From: Galeopsis tetrahit
Lineage: Eukaryota; Streptophyta; Magnoliopsida; Lamiales; Lamiaceae
NCBI GenBank assembly: GCA_963675135.1
Contig: OY776124.1
Coordinates: 4,757,001 to 4,821,000, forward strand
Length of the DNA stretch: 64,000 bases
Direction: 5' to 3'
Shown here: positions 46,486-57,245 of the stretch, one piece after another
How the letters are laid out: each line of letters opens with the position of its first letter
Position numbering within the stretch: position 1 is the first letter of the stretch
Program-made: the position numbers and the translations under genes
The notes under the pieces: model-generated
The model's input: the letters and a program-made list of their open reading frames with translations, nothing else
The model's database searches: none
Told to the model about the DNA's origin: nothing

Positions 46486-48120
46486 AGGGGTGGTCTTGTC
46501 ATGAGACGGGTCTTATTTTAACCCACAATCCACAAATAGCCGTATTGAAGGCCATACTCCACATTCCAGCCCCAAGAAAATATTCTTTTTTATTTCTTTA
46601 TAAATTACTAACAATAAAAATTAATTAGTGGGTAATTTTCTTTTAAAAAAATAGAAATAATAATTTATGTTCTTATTAATTGAACTAATAAAAAATATAA
46701 ATGATAGCTTATCATTAATTAAATATATTTTTACTTACATATACCACTTTTAACTTGGACATTATAACTTTTTAAAAATATTGACAATTCTGTCAAGCAA
46801 AAAGTGATAATAATTAATTCTAAAAATTAAAACAATTAGTAAAAATACTCGTACACACTGAGATTATTAATTCATAACTAAAAAGTGATAAAATTTAAGT
46901 AAAAAGTTATAGATACTTTTGATAAAATCATTATTACTTTTAACTAAATTCTTATCACTTTCTGAATATGAATAATTATATCAAGTAAAAAGTGACAACA
47001 ACTTTTCCTAAAAACTAACATAATTATTTATCATGTCCAGTAACATATAATTATTTATCACTGTGTTAAAAATAATATTTTTTTAGAGTAAAAATAAAAA
47101 CTAACTTAAAAAATTGATACAATTAGTAAAGATAATAATGTGATTAGTCTTAAATGTTTGTTCTCAATTGGGTAATAAGGTTTCCCTTTCATTCGTAAGT
47201 GAATTATTTGTATCAATTTTTTTATTAATAAAGATAATTGTGTCAGCTAATAAATAACCTCATTTATTAACCTAAAATTGAAAAGTGATAATGTGTATTG
47301 TTTAAATAAAAAAATTATATTCAGTACTTAATTTTTTATAATTTTTCATCTTATCTTTATCACTTTTATAATAGTGATATTTTATCAAGTAAAAAGTGAC
47401 AATGAACTTAAAATAATAATGCAATTACTAAAGATAATCTCATTCATTAAATTAAAATTGAAAAGTGACAATTATTAAATACAAAGTGATAATTTTTACG
47501 TAAAAAGTGATAGTTACTTTTGATAAAAACATTATCACTTTTCAATTAATTTTTTATCACTTTTTGAATAGTGATATTCTTTTAAGAAAAAAGTTACAAT
47601 TAACATAGAAATAACCACTAACAAATAATCTAACTAAAAATTGAAAGTGATAATGTTTAAGTAAAAAGTGATAATGTTTAATTAAAGAGTGATAGTCACT
47701 TTTGATAAAAATATTATCACTTGTTAACTACACTTTTATCACATTTTTTAATAATAATATTATTTCAAGTAAAAATGATAATTAACTTAAAAAATTAATA
47801 TAAAAATAATTATATGCACACAAGATTTATTCTTAAATATTTGTTGTCAATTGCATACCATATAAATAAATGGCTGTGTAAATTTTGTATTAATATTTTC
47901 AATAAAATATACTCCATTACCTTTTCATATACTATTTGTTAGTGATGGATTGATGGGCTTGGAACATACAGCCCGTCGCTAATATTGCATGGGCCGCATA
48001 AGTTGAAGGGGAATGGCCGCGAAAATGATGGTAGTTTAGGTGGGCCGTGGGCTCACATTAATATTTAATGGGTCAAAGGAAGACCCGTCTCACTGAGACG
48101 GTCTTACACAAGTTTTTGCG
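46486..48120. mobile_element. Non-autonomous DNA transposon (hAT- or Mutator-like)
   Basis: The sequence is absent from the sister copies. It is flanked by TTAATAAT (46478-46485 and 48121-48128); the duplication is 8 or 9 bp depending on how one A is assigned. Imperfect terminal inverted repeats share GTGAGACGGGTCTT and the neighbouring TTTGACCCA-like string. The interior is very AT-rich, with many scattered copies of AAAAAGTGATAA in both orientations. There is no coding capacity. An 8-bp duplication favours hAT and a 9-bp one Mutator; the sequence does not decide. Confidence 0.75.
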
Positions 48121-48807
48121 TTAATAATATTAACAATCACTCGATTTGTTGGTGGATTCGAAATATTTTATTATACTCCTCAATATATTTATTTTATACA
48201 TAAATTAATTAATATTCAATTCGTAAAAAAAATATAGGATAAATATATGGAAGAGACGAGTGAAGATTGAAAAAATAATAAAATTTTCTAAATTTTAAGT
48301 TTCTTAATTTCATTTTTTTTAAATCGCTAAATTCTAATTGACTTATATAAGTCGTATTAAAACATATTAAAATCAACATTTAACTAAAATTGCAAGCTTT
48401 AAAAAAAAAAACTTGTTTCGGAATGTTTCAAAAATTGAACCTCTAGTTAAAGTTTTTTTTTATAAAATAGCATAATAATAATAATAAACTTAAAATAATT
48501 TGAGTCATCATCGCATTAAAAACATAATGAGACAATACTCCTTTTATTCCTTTTATTAGTCTCATTTGATTTAAAATTGTATTTTTTTATGTGAAATCCT
48601 AATATCAATGCAAATTTATCATATTTTCTCAAACAATGCTATAAAATATAGTTTCTTACTTACCTTCAATCTAACTTTTATTCACATTAGAAAAAAAAAA
48701 TTAGCGTTAAAATTATATGCACATTTCCACAAAGATAAGAACATATTTTTTTAATGTCTCAAATTATATGCACATTTCCTCTTTTACTTTAGTATTAAAT
48801 GTTTTAT
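48121..48807. repeat. DEFL-unit flank, right copy, part 2; gene missing
   Basis: It matches 17770-18180 and 50510-51000 (GAGACGAGTGAAGATTG, ACTTGTTTCGGAATGTTTC, TTCACATTAGAAAAAAA). Where the unit should pass into the 3' end of a DEFL gene, the sequence instead runs into the Pack-MULE-like element. No DEFL exon is visible in this copy. Confidence 0.7.
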
Positions 48808-49884
48808 GGGTCTTTCTATGGTAAGACAGGTTTCACACTGTCTTACAAAAGGCAATACTTAAAATACCGTTAGATCGTTGATCTGACGTATTGAATTTAA
48901 TTTATATGATTGCACTTTGCATTAGTGCGTTTGCTCTAATCGTAATACATCGCCCTACAAATAAATTAAATTGATATATATAAAATGACAAAAATATCCT
49001 TTTATTTTAAAATAAATAAAAATATTAAATTAAAAAATTACGTAAATATTCAAACATCTTTAATTAATTGCGGGTACCGTGCCCCCTGCACATTTGCAAC
49101 TCCTCCACACCAGCTTCATCTTCCAAATCCCGGCAACCTCCTCCGTCGCCTGCCCCAGCCGTCGCTACCCCATGGAAGTCGGTTTCTTTTTCGGCCGCTG
49201 CAACCAACGCGAAAAACTCCCATCGCCGTCCGCTGCTGCTTTTCATGGCCGAAAGATTGAAGTTGTGCTCGCCGGATTTTGAGCTCAACGCCGGAGCCTC
49301 CCTTCTCTCTCGTCGGCGAGGCCCCTCACACGAAAACGACTCGGGCTCCCATCCTCCCGACGTTGACTAGGCCTTGGCCACCACTTGCACGGCGGTCGCC
49401 GTCAATTCTCCTTGCCGGAAGTCGCAGTGAGAATATTGTTGTGGGCTGTTACGGTTGTATGTTTTGTTGCTATTTAGAGGAGTCACATTTTATTTCTCCC
49501 TTGTGGTCACGATAACAATGAAGAAAAAAACTAAAAGGGAAAACAGGAAGGGGAAGAAAAAAAAAAAAGATCAGAGATTTGTGCCTAATTCTGGGGTGTT
49601 ACAATATCTAATGGTGTATTTTTAATTGAATTGAATTATAATCAAAAAGATATTTGGTTGAGATTATTTGAAATAAAAGAGGGTTAATTTTGTAAATTTG
49701 TACGTATTTTTAAAATAATATTATAAGGGTATTCTAGTAATTTTATAATTTTTTTTATAAAAATTAAATATTTTAAGTAATTGCGAAGGGCGATTGCAAT
49801 GACAAAGCAAAGTGACGTGTCAACTCTCCATTGGACGCCTTTTATAAGACAGGGCGAACCCTCTGTCTCACGATAGAAAAACCC
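48808..49884. mobile_element. Pack-MULE-like element with a GC-rich insert
   Basis: The two ends form a long imperfect inverted repeat: TCTATGGTAAGACAG and TTACAAAAGGC on the left against TCTATCGTGAGACAG and TTATAAAAGGC on the right (inverse). Further in, both sides carry ATCGCCCT. Between them lies a GC-rich stretch (49070-49450) in an AT-rich setting. Long terminal repeats around a gene-like insert are typical of Pack-MULEs. I could not find a convincing 9-bp target duplication, so the ends are approximate. Confidence 0.6.
49068..49370 (+). pseudogene. Possible captured exon inside the Pack-MULE-like element
   Basis: A 100-codon frame (MRVPCPLHICNSSTPASSSK at its start) is rich in Pro, Ser and Ala, like the first exon of many plant genes for organelle-targeted proteins. 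All frames here are fairly open because of the GC content, so openness is weak evidence. I do not recognise the source gene. Confidence 0.35.
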
Positions 49885-51038
49885 TAAAAAGTTTGCAATC
49901 AAACTACTTATTTACTTTTTGTATATAAAATTTATAAAATTATCATAAAAACTAATTATTACACTTTTTTTTTTTTAATTTCGTTTCATCAAATACAAAC
50001 TTTTCAGGGACGGAAGAAGTATTTAATACTAATATTTATTATTTGTATAAAATGTCAAATATGCCTTAAATGCCACTTTAGGGGGGAATTTTTTTTTTTA
50101 CACTTTTTTTTTTTTTGTTTTTTTAAAGATATTAAATATTCCTTTTTTTTTTAAATGTCCACCTACTGTATAAATTTGTTTTTTCTTTCTTTAACTTTGT
50201 AATTTTTTTGATAGGTGGATAAATAACAATAAATGATTAATTAACGTGAATTGACTGTCAACCTACTAATTTCAATTATTGATTAATGTAACTTTTAATT
50301 TTATTCCAAATTTGTGTTATTTAGTTATTTAATTTACTGCACTCAAAGATATTTAAGATTTTTTTAATTAAAATGGGTCAACGGTCAACCACATAATTTC
50401 AATTATCAATGTAATAGATATTCCCCCATCCCACAATAAACTCTAAATTTTATTCCAAATCATTTGTTTGGGTATTTTTTTGGTATGCAATGGCGCAACA
50501 TCTTCAATTTTATTTAGAATTAATAATATTAACAATCACTTCATATTTGTTGGTGGATTCGAAATACTTTATTATACTTCTCAATATATCTATTTTATAC
50601 ATAAATTAATAAATATATATAAGAGACGAGTGAAGATTGAAAAAATAATACTAAAATTTTCTAAATTTTAAGTTTCTTAATTTCATTTTTTTTAAATGCT
50701 AAATTATAATTGACTTATATAAGTCATATTAAAACATATTAAAATCAACATTTAACTAAAATTTCAAGCATACAAAAAAACTTGTTACAGAGTGATGCAA
50801 AAAAATGAACCTCTAGTTAATGAATTTGTTTTATAAAATAGCATAACAATAAGAATAATAATAAACTTATAATTGTTTTTTTAATTTGTCACTATACTAA
50901 TACCAATGCAAATTTATCATTATTTTCTCCAACAATGTTATAAAATATAGTTTCTTGCCTTCGATCTAACTTTCATTCACATAAAAAAAAATTGAGCGTA
51001 AAAATGATATAATATTTTTTTATTGGAATTCGACAAAT
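49885..51038. repeat. DEFL-unit flank, third copy, up to gene 2
   Basis: It shares GGTGGATAAATAAC, TACTGCACTCAAAGATATTT, the CAACATCTTCAATTTTATTT block and GAGACGAGTGAAGATTG with the other copies, without the CACTA or hAT/MULE insertions. Just before gene 2 it carries TTTGTCACTATACTAATACC, shared with the sequence before gene 3. No further gene is seen. Confidence 0.75.
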
Positions 51039-51554
51039 TCAAATGGTAGGTGGAGATGGTGGATCAAGACATATATAAGTACATTCGCACAAAAACGGGG
51101 AAAGGCATTTTGAAACGATCGGAATAGGGCCGCTTATTAATGAATTTTCACAAAAATATTTGCACTTGCCCACCGAACAATCACCCGCTTTGAATTGTAT
51201 TCCTGACCTGCAAGTAGTCGTTTGGTCTGCACCAAAAAAAAAAATAATAATATGAGTTATAACGTCTCTGAAAAACTTTCATTGGTTGAAACGGAGCTTA
51301 AGAAAAAAGTGTAATAATTAAAGTTTTGAGTATAATTTTATAAATTTTTTTATATAAAGTAAATAACTTAGTTTGATTGAACGTATGGTAAACCTAAAAA
51401 AATATGGCATTAACGATATATATGTGTATATTGTAAGACGGAAATTATATGAAAATGTAAATTACTCACCCGTGGTGGCAGCAATGACATGATCTGCAGA
51501 AAAATAGAACAGGAAAATGCAAAGCACAAAACAGCTAAAAAACTTTTTCTCCAT
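51039..51554 (-). CDS. DEFL gene 2: secreted defensin-like cysteine-rich peptide
   Basis: Exon 1 is 51554-51470 and exon 2 51226-51039; the 243-bp intron (GTGAGT to GGTGCAG) is phase 1. The product has 90 residues. The signal peptide differs from gene 1 by one residue (MEKKFFSCFVLC). Cysteines lie at exactly the same residues as in gene 1 (34, 45, 50, 54, 69, 75, 77, 81), with conserved KAGDCSV and CEC. Between the cysteines 15 codons differ by replacement against gene 1 and only five by silent change. The C-terminal tail is Pro-rich (LDPPSPP). The TATA box is at 51624-51617. A Stowaway-like element sits about 145 bases upstream of the start codon. The sequence shows no damage. Confidence 0.9.
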
Positions 51555-51616
51555 TTCAAATTACACAAGGTTTTTTAATTCCTAAAGAATGTATTTGAAA
51601 GGGTTTATACGTGTAA

Positions 51617-51624
51617 TATTTATA
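51617..51624 (-). promoter_or_regulatory. TATA box of DEFL gene 2
   Basis: The minus strand reads TATAAATA, 63 bases upstream of the ATG, within the promoter block conserved in all family members. Confidence 0.8.
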
Positions 51625-51697
51625 GGGAATGATTTGAGATTTACTCATTTAATAGTGGTGAATTTTTTTTTACCAATATTAAAAATGTTATTTAATA

Positions 51698-52023
51698 CTC
51701 TCTCCATTTTTGAATAAGTGTCACTTTAACATTTTTCAACAAATTAAGATATTAAATTGTAGTCAATATTACCCTTCATTAATGATAAATAATTTTGATA
51801 TTAAATTTTTGTTTAATAAAGAATGTGGTCAAGAATGTATGTGGTATTCATATGTACAATATTTATGATTTTTCCATGATTTATGCTACTATATTAATTG
51901 AAATTGAAGACAAATTATTTTATAAGGGTAAAATTATCAAAATTGAAGAAAAAAACATAGAATGACACTTATTATAAAAATAATTAAAATGACAAAGTGA
52001 CACTTATTTAAAAGTGGTGGGAG
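51698..52023. mobile_element. Stowaway-like MITE in the upstream region of DEFL gene 2
   Basis: The 326-bp element starts CTCTCTCCATTTTTGAATAA and ends in its approximate inverse (TTATTTAAAAGTGGTGGGAG), with TA on both sides. Inverted GTGTCAC motifs lie close to both ends. The same place in the upstream regions of genes 1 and 3 has no insertion. Confidence 0.85.
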
Positions 52024-52676
52024 TACTAATTAATATGTTTCCATACACGTTACTTTCTTTAATTCATTTCGAAATTTTACACGTATTAAAAAAGTTATTT
52101 ATTACACCAAGGAAGTGAACCTTACACGTAGAGATGTTTATTTGTATAAAATGTCAACTACGAACCTTACACGTAGAGATGTTTATTCGACCCGTTTAAC
52201 CCTAAAAATATATGGAGGATTTTTTTATTAAATTATGATATTTGTTTAATTTTTTTTACTTTTATTTTCTTATTTACGGATCATTATCTAATTATTTATT
52301 TTTCTATTTTATTTATTTGTTGGATATGTCAATTCTGACTTTTAATTAAAAAAAATTGTAATCTGTTAGTGCCCGCTAGAATTAGGGTTATGTCTCAACT
52401 ACTGATGGACCGATAAGACTCTAAATTACTCTAAATTGTTTAGTTTGTGACCCAGTAGGGATAAACATAACTAATTACGCGTGGATTTTTTTTTTGTCGT
52501 TTTTTTTTTTAAAGATATTAAATATTCTTTATTTCAAATTTGATTCTTTAATTACGTGGATAAATAATATAAATGATTAGTTAACATGTTATTAATTACG
52601 TACTAATTTCAATTGTTTTATTTAATAAATACACCTTAAATTTCGCCTTAAATTAATGTAACTTTTAATTTTATTC
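52024..52676. other. AT-rich upstream and flank DNA of the third and fourth units
   Basis: It begins with the conserved AATATGTTTCCATACACG block. ACCTTACACGTAGAGATG occurs twice in direct repeat (about 52110-52170), followed by about 300 bases not found in the other copies. It returns to the unit at TAATTACGCGTGGATTTTTT. No gene is seen. Confidence 0.55.
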
Positions 52677-52960
52677 CAAAATTACACAAGATTTTTTAAT
52701 TCCTAAAGAATGTATTTGAAAAATGTTTATACGTGTAATATTTATTGGAATGATTTGAGATTTACTCATTTAATAATTATATTCTTTCCTTTTTAGTGGT
52801 GATTTTTTTTTACCAATATTAAAAATGTTATTTAATAGTACTAATTAATATGTTTCCATACACGTTACTTTCTTTATTTCATTTCGAATTTTTACACGTA
52901 TTAAAAAAATTATTTAATACTAATATTTATTTGTATAAAATGTCAAATATGTACCTTATA
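52677..52960 (-). pseudogene. Promoter relic of a lost DEFL gene
   Basis: The block upstream of the ATG in genes 1 to 3 is present (ACACAAG, CCTAAAGAATGTATTTGAAA, ACGTGTAATATTTAT, GAATGATTTGAGATTTACTC). The coding exons are gone: at about 52677 the promoter is joined to flank sequence (TTTTAATTTTATTCCAAA). The TATA box position carries a changed base. At 52836-52840 TAGTA sits exactly where gene 2 carries its MITE. Confidence 0.8.
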
Positions 52961-53137
52961 TGCCACCCTAGGGGAATTTTTTTTCTTTTATTAAAGATAT
53001 TAAAAAATTAAAAATCAACTTTTTTTTTTTTTCTTTTTTTAAATTTTTTTTTATAGGTGCATAAATAACTATAAATGATTAATTAACATGTGATTAATGT
53101 AACTTTTAATTTTTTTTCCAAAATTTTCGTCATTTAA
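52961..53137. other. AT-rich DEFL-unit flank
   Basis: Poly-T runs are followed by GTGCATAAATAACTATAAAT, a copy of the unit flank motif. No gene is seen. Confidence 0.5.
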
Positions 53138-53458
53138 GGCATGTTTGTTTTGGGACTCACCCGTCCGGACGTGGGACGTAACGTCCCACGTCCTTGTTCT
53201 ACTTCGGAATTTCACATTCGGATTTCCCCATCCAACTACACTCATCCCTAAAAATACCTATATATCCTACTATAACAACCTACTATTACATCCCATCCAA
53301 CCACTCTTACACAATTTGATTTGACATAAAGTTACATCACATCCTACTCAAAATCCCAAAATAAACACACACAATTACTATTCATCAGGATTTCCCCATC
53401 CAAAATTTCCCCATCCAGGATTTCCCCCATCCTACATAATCCCAAAACAAACATACCC
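53138..53458. mobile_element. Harbinger/Tourist-like MITE
   Basis: Inverted ends GGCATGTTTGTTTTGGGA and, inverse, GGGTATGTTTGTTTTGGGA are flanked by TTAA on both sides (TTA/TAA targets are usual for this superfamily). An internal palindrome centres near 53180 (GGACGTGGGACGT with ACGTCCCACGTCC). Confidence 0.85.
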
Positions 53459-53649
53459 TTAATTATTTTTACCAATTTTCCACCCTATTTACTGCACTCA
53501 AAGAGTCAAAGATCTCTAAGAATTTTTTAATTTAATATTACTAATATTTCTTTGGTTTTTTAAATTTAAGGTTATTTTTGGAATGAGATTTGTCTTTTGT
53601 TAAATTGATTTTTTAAAAAATAGGTTATGCTAGAATGCTATTCTTATAT

Positions 53650-54723
53650 GGGAAAATTGCAATTTTGGTCCTGTAAAATGAGTTTAAATCACTTTTGGTT
53701 CTTTTTCATGCACTTTTGGTCCTGTAGTTTATTTCCTTTAGTTTTAACGGATGAAAATGGCATAAACCATTAAATATTTCGATCCTGTAAGAATAAGATT
53801 AAACCACTTTCGACCCTTTTTCATGTACTTTTAGTCTCATATTAAATTTATGTTTGTTTTAACGGAAGAAAATTGCGTGAAAGTCACACATCCCTTAAAA
53901 CACAATCAAAAGCTTAATATTGAATCAAAATTTTGGTAATATCACTAAAATTATAAAACTGTCAAATGTATTTTAACAATTTATTTAAATAATTATTTAA
54001 AATTGGTAAATTTACTTAAAATAATTTTATAATCTAAAAATTCAATCATTATATATAAAATGAAAATTAAATCTAAAACGGATCTCAAATCAATGCAAAA
54101 AAATAAAAAGTACTATTTGGCTTGATTTCGATTGTTGTATTTTAAAATTATATCCAAATTATATGGAGTTAAAAATTAATTTAAATTTGAAGATTATATT
54201 TGAACATACAGTGTATATTTTTAATTTAATATTTTTGTATATTCAAATTATTTTTCAAAATTTACTTTTAAATTTGTATTTTATTTTGTATATTTCAGTT
54301 TTAATACAAGAAATTACTTCAAAAGTTATTTAAATTTAAATTACATTATTTTTTTTAGTAAATTTTAATTATATTCAAATTCTTGAATTTAAAAAATATA
54401 TATTTAGATTCTATAAAAAAAAATTCAAATTATATAACTTAGTGAGATTTCGTTATTTATAGTAAAAAAAAAGTCAATATTCTAAATTCTATTGATTTAT
54501 TTAAATTTTAATTTTATAAGTATAATTTATTATTAGTTTTAATAATATTTTTGTATTTTTTAATTATAATTAATTTTTTTAGGAATATTTTTTGGTCAAC
54601 TAACGGTTTCAATTCATAAACTATCTTACAAGCCCAAAACTACAATAAACAGAACCATTTACAAACTTCAGGACCAAAAGTGATTTTGCAAAATTCATAT
54701 AGGACTAAAAGTGCAATTTTCTC
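53650..54723. mobile_element. Mutator-like non-autonomous element
   Basis: Inverted ends GGGAAAATTGCA and, inverse, GAGAAAATTGCA are flanked by the perfect 10-base repeat ATTCTTATAT (53640-53649 and 54724-54733). Near both ends the element carries TTTTGGTCCTGTA-like strings in inverse orientation. It is AT-rich and non-coding. The 9-10 bp duplication fits Mutator. Confidence 0.8.
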
Positions 54724-55627
54724 ATTCTTATATTGCTAAATTTTGATAGATGTATACATTGATGTAACAAAAGATGTTACACTATTATTGTGTAACGAAT
54801 TGATTTTCTTTCAAATTATTTGTATGTGTGGATTTTTTGTTACACAATGGTGTAACATCTCCAATTTTTTTTTTTTTTTTTTTTTTTGTCAACTTATTAT
54901 TTTCATTTTATATTTAAAATTAATAATATTTATATTATTTTATTGATCTTTTCAATTATCACTTATTTATTTAAATTGATATTCACTTTATTTATGAAAA
55001 ATTATTTTATTTATAAATGAATCCCAAAATACTTCATATCCCTAAGTCCCTAACAATCAATGATGGAGATAAGTGAGGGGCCCTCTAAATTTTTAATTTT
55101 TTTTATTATATATATTAAGTAATTCTAATTTTTTCTTTTAAAATTTATTAGAAATCTCTTTAAATTAGAATCGTAAAAGTAAATTATTTCATTGTTAATT
55201 GCTTAAATTATTTGAATAGATTGTCTAAATTTTCGCAACCACTAGTAATTTGTTCTAAAAATATTTACATTTAAGTATTGTTAAGATATTTTTTAAGGGT
55301 TAGTTTTGTGTTTTAATTGAAGAAAAAAATTACTCCGTATATTTTATTTATTTTTTATAATATTAATATTTTAATAATTTCGATATTGTTTCATTCCTTA
55401 TGAACCGAAACAATTAAAAAATTCTCTAAAATATAACGGAAGTCGATTTGTTCAATTTAAAATAATGAAATGAGATATATTGACAAATTTTATTATTTTT
55501 GTCGTTTCAATTAAAGTGATTCATCATTTCCTAAAATGTGAACATGTCACTATCTTTCTACATTTTCTCTTTTCCATCTCTCTAAACCTTTATCATTTTT
55601 CACCAACTCAATGACATTTTAATACCT
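54724..55627. other. AT-rich DEFL-unit flank, diverged
   Basis: A diverged copy of the GGTGTAACATCT block lies near 54845, followed by poly-T and simple AT-rich DNA. No gene is seen. Confidence 0.5.
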
Positions 55628-55630
55628 TAA

Positions 55631-56071
55631 GGGGGTGTTTCTTTTGGGCTTTGGGTGGTTTTAAAAACCAGATTTTTGAAATCCTGGTTTTTGAAATCCC
55701 GATGAATAGTAATATGGGTGTTTCTTTTGGGTTTTGGAATAGTGAAGGATTTAACTTTATGTCAAATCAAGTTGTAAGATTGAATGAGTTTGTATTATTA
55801 TATTATTGTTTGGTGAGATTATAATGATTAGTTGATTAAATGTATTATATTATTGTATTATTATATTATTATAGTATTATTATATTATTGTTGAAAAAGA
55901 ATATAATGATTGGAGTAATATTATATAGATATAACTTTATGTCAAATCAATATGTTTGATAAGGGTGGTTTTGAGTGGATTTTGAAAACCGGTTTTTAAA
56001 TCCCGAAGTAAAACGGGTTTTGGATCTTGAAATCCAAAACCTGGTTTTTAAAATCAAAAGGAAACATCCCC
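55631..56071. mobile_element. MITE with TAA target duplication (Harbinger-like)
   Basis: Ends GGGGGTGTTTCTTTTGG and, inverse, GGGGATGTTTCCTTTTG are flanked by TAA (55628-55630 and 56072-56074). Inside are inverted AAAACCAGATTT/AAAACCTGGTTT motifs and a TTA-rich simple stretch. Superfamily assignment is from target and end length. Confidence 0.75.
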
Positions 56072-56345
56072 TAAAACATGTGAAAGAAAAGGGAAAGCGG
56101 ATCAAATTCAGAGGGGTGAAGAAAGTATTATTTAGTTTTTATAGTAACGTTAATCGGGTCCCCTACCCAAATTTTCTGGCTCCGTCACTGCTAACAATCA
56201 CTTTATTTATTATCATTCGTGCCCGGAGAAATTTACATAATCAATTTGAACGGAGTAAGAATTTATCTACAAGTAAGGGAAAGATGGAGAAATATAAGAG
56301 AAGGGGAGAGGAGATTGAAAAAATAACATTTTCTAAATTCAACTA

Positions 56346-56856
56346 GCAACTCCTTCTCTAGCCTCGACGATCCATGCATGGATGAACCCTCGGACATTTT
56401 TCTGGAGTCTGGGACTGAGGCGGTCAGCAACACTCAGGATTTGAAGGCTGATGCATCATTGAAGCCGCCGGCCAACGACGCTCCCGTCCCTGTTTAGGCA
56501 AACTTGAACCGCCCTACGGAGAAACTCAGACACCGCAAGGTGCCTGAATGAAGCGAATTCTATCAACAAATCTCGGACAACGCTATCGATGATTTTGAGG
56601 CTAAAGCCTGTGCGGACTACACTGTCAGCTCTTCGGCAGGGCTCGACAATGATATGATCCATGTCTCCATGTTCAAGGACAGATGGGGCGATACTTTTGA
56701 CCCACCATAGATCCTTCATCCTGTCTTGTCTCGGGTTCTCATTTTGATCAGTTCTTTCGAACTCTTTAATCGTTTTATTTAGTAGCACCCCGGCCTCTGG
56801 TTCGACTTGTTAACTTATGGCTTATATTTCCCTTTTCATTCACAGCATTTTTATTG
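56346..56856 (+). pseudogene. Inserted coding-like fragment of unknown gene
   Basis: The DEFL-unit flank is interrupted between ATTTTCTAAATTCAA and CTAAATTTCAAGTTTC. The insert is GC-richer and translates, with a few stops, to PSDIFLESGTEAVSNTQDLK, later DFEAKACADYTVSSSAGLDN and MFKDRWGDTFDPP. The near-repeat CTAAATT(T)CA at both borders may be a target duplication. The source is not recognised; it could be a processed or retroelement-derived piece. Confidence 0.45.
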
Positions 56857-57245
56857 TCTAAATTTCAAGTTTCTTTTAATTTAAAAATAAACGATAAATT
56901 CTTATTGACTTATAAGTCGTATTAAAACATATTAAAATCAAGGTTAATGATTAATGTGAAAATTGCTTGAAATTCTTGTGTTTAATTTGCATAATTTAAT
57001 AGGATTTTCATGCATTATTTACATTTATTTGACTAATTGCACTTGAAATGAGAAATGTATGGTGTTTGCTATTTTTATAGGAAAATAAGGATTTTTGGAG
57101 CAAAATACGCCTCGATAATATTGTGGAGTCAATCGAAGAAATAAATCGAGAAGTGGAAAAAATGAATGGGCTCAAAAAGGAAGAAAAACAAGTATAAATT
57201 GAGAGGCCCAATACATTGGGCCCAACTTGGGGCCTTTTTAATTAA

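Noticed and set aside
53160..53195. Strong palindrome GGACGTGGGACGT/ACGTCCCACGTCC as a regulatory site
   Set aside because: It lies inside the Harbinger-like MITE and is best explained as part of that element.
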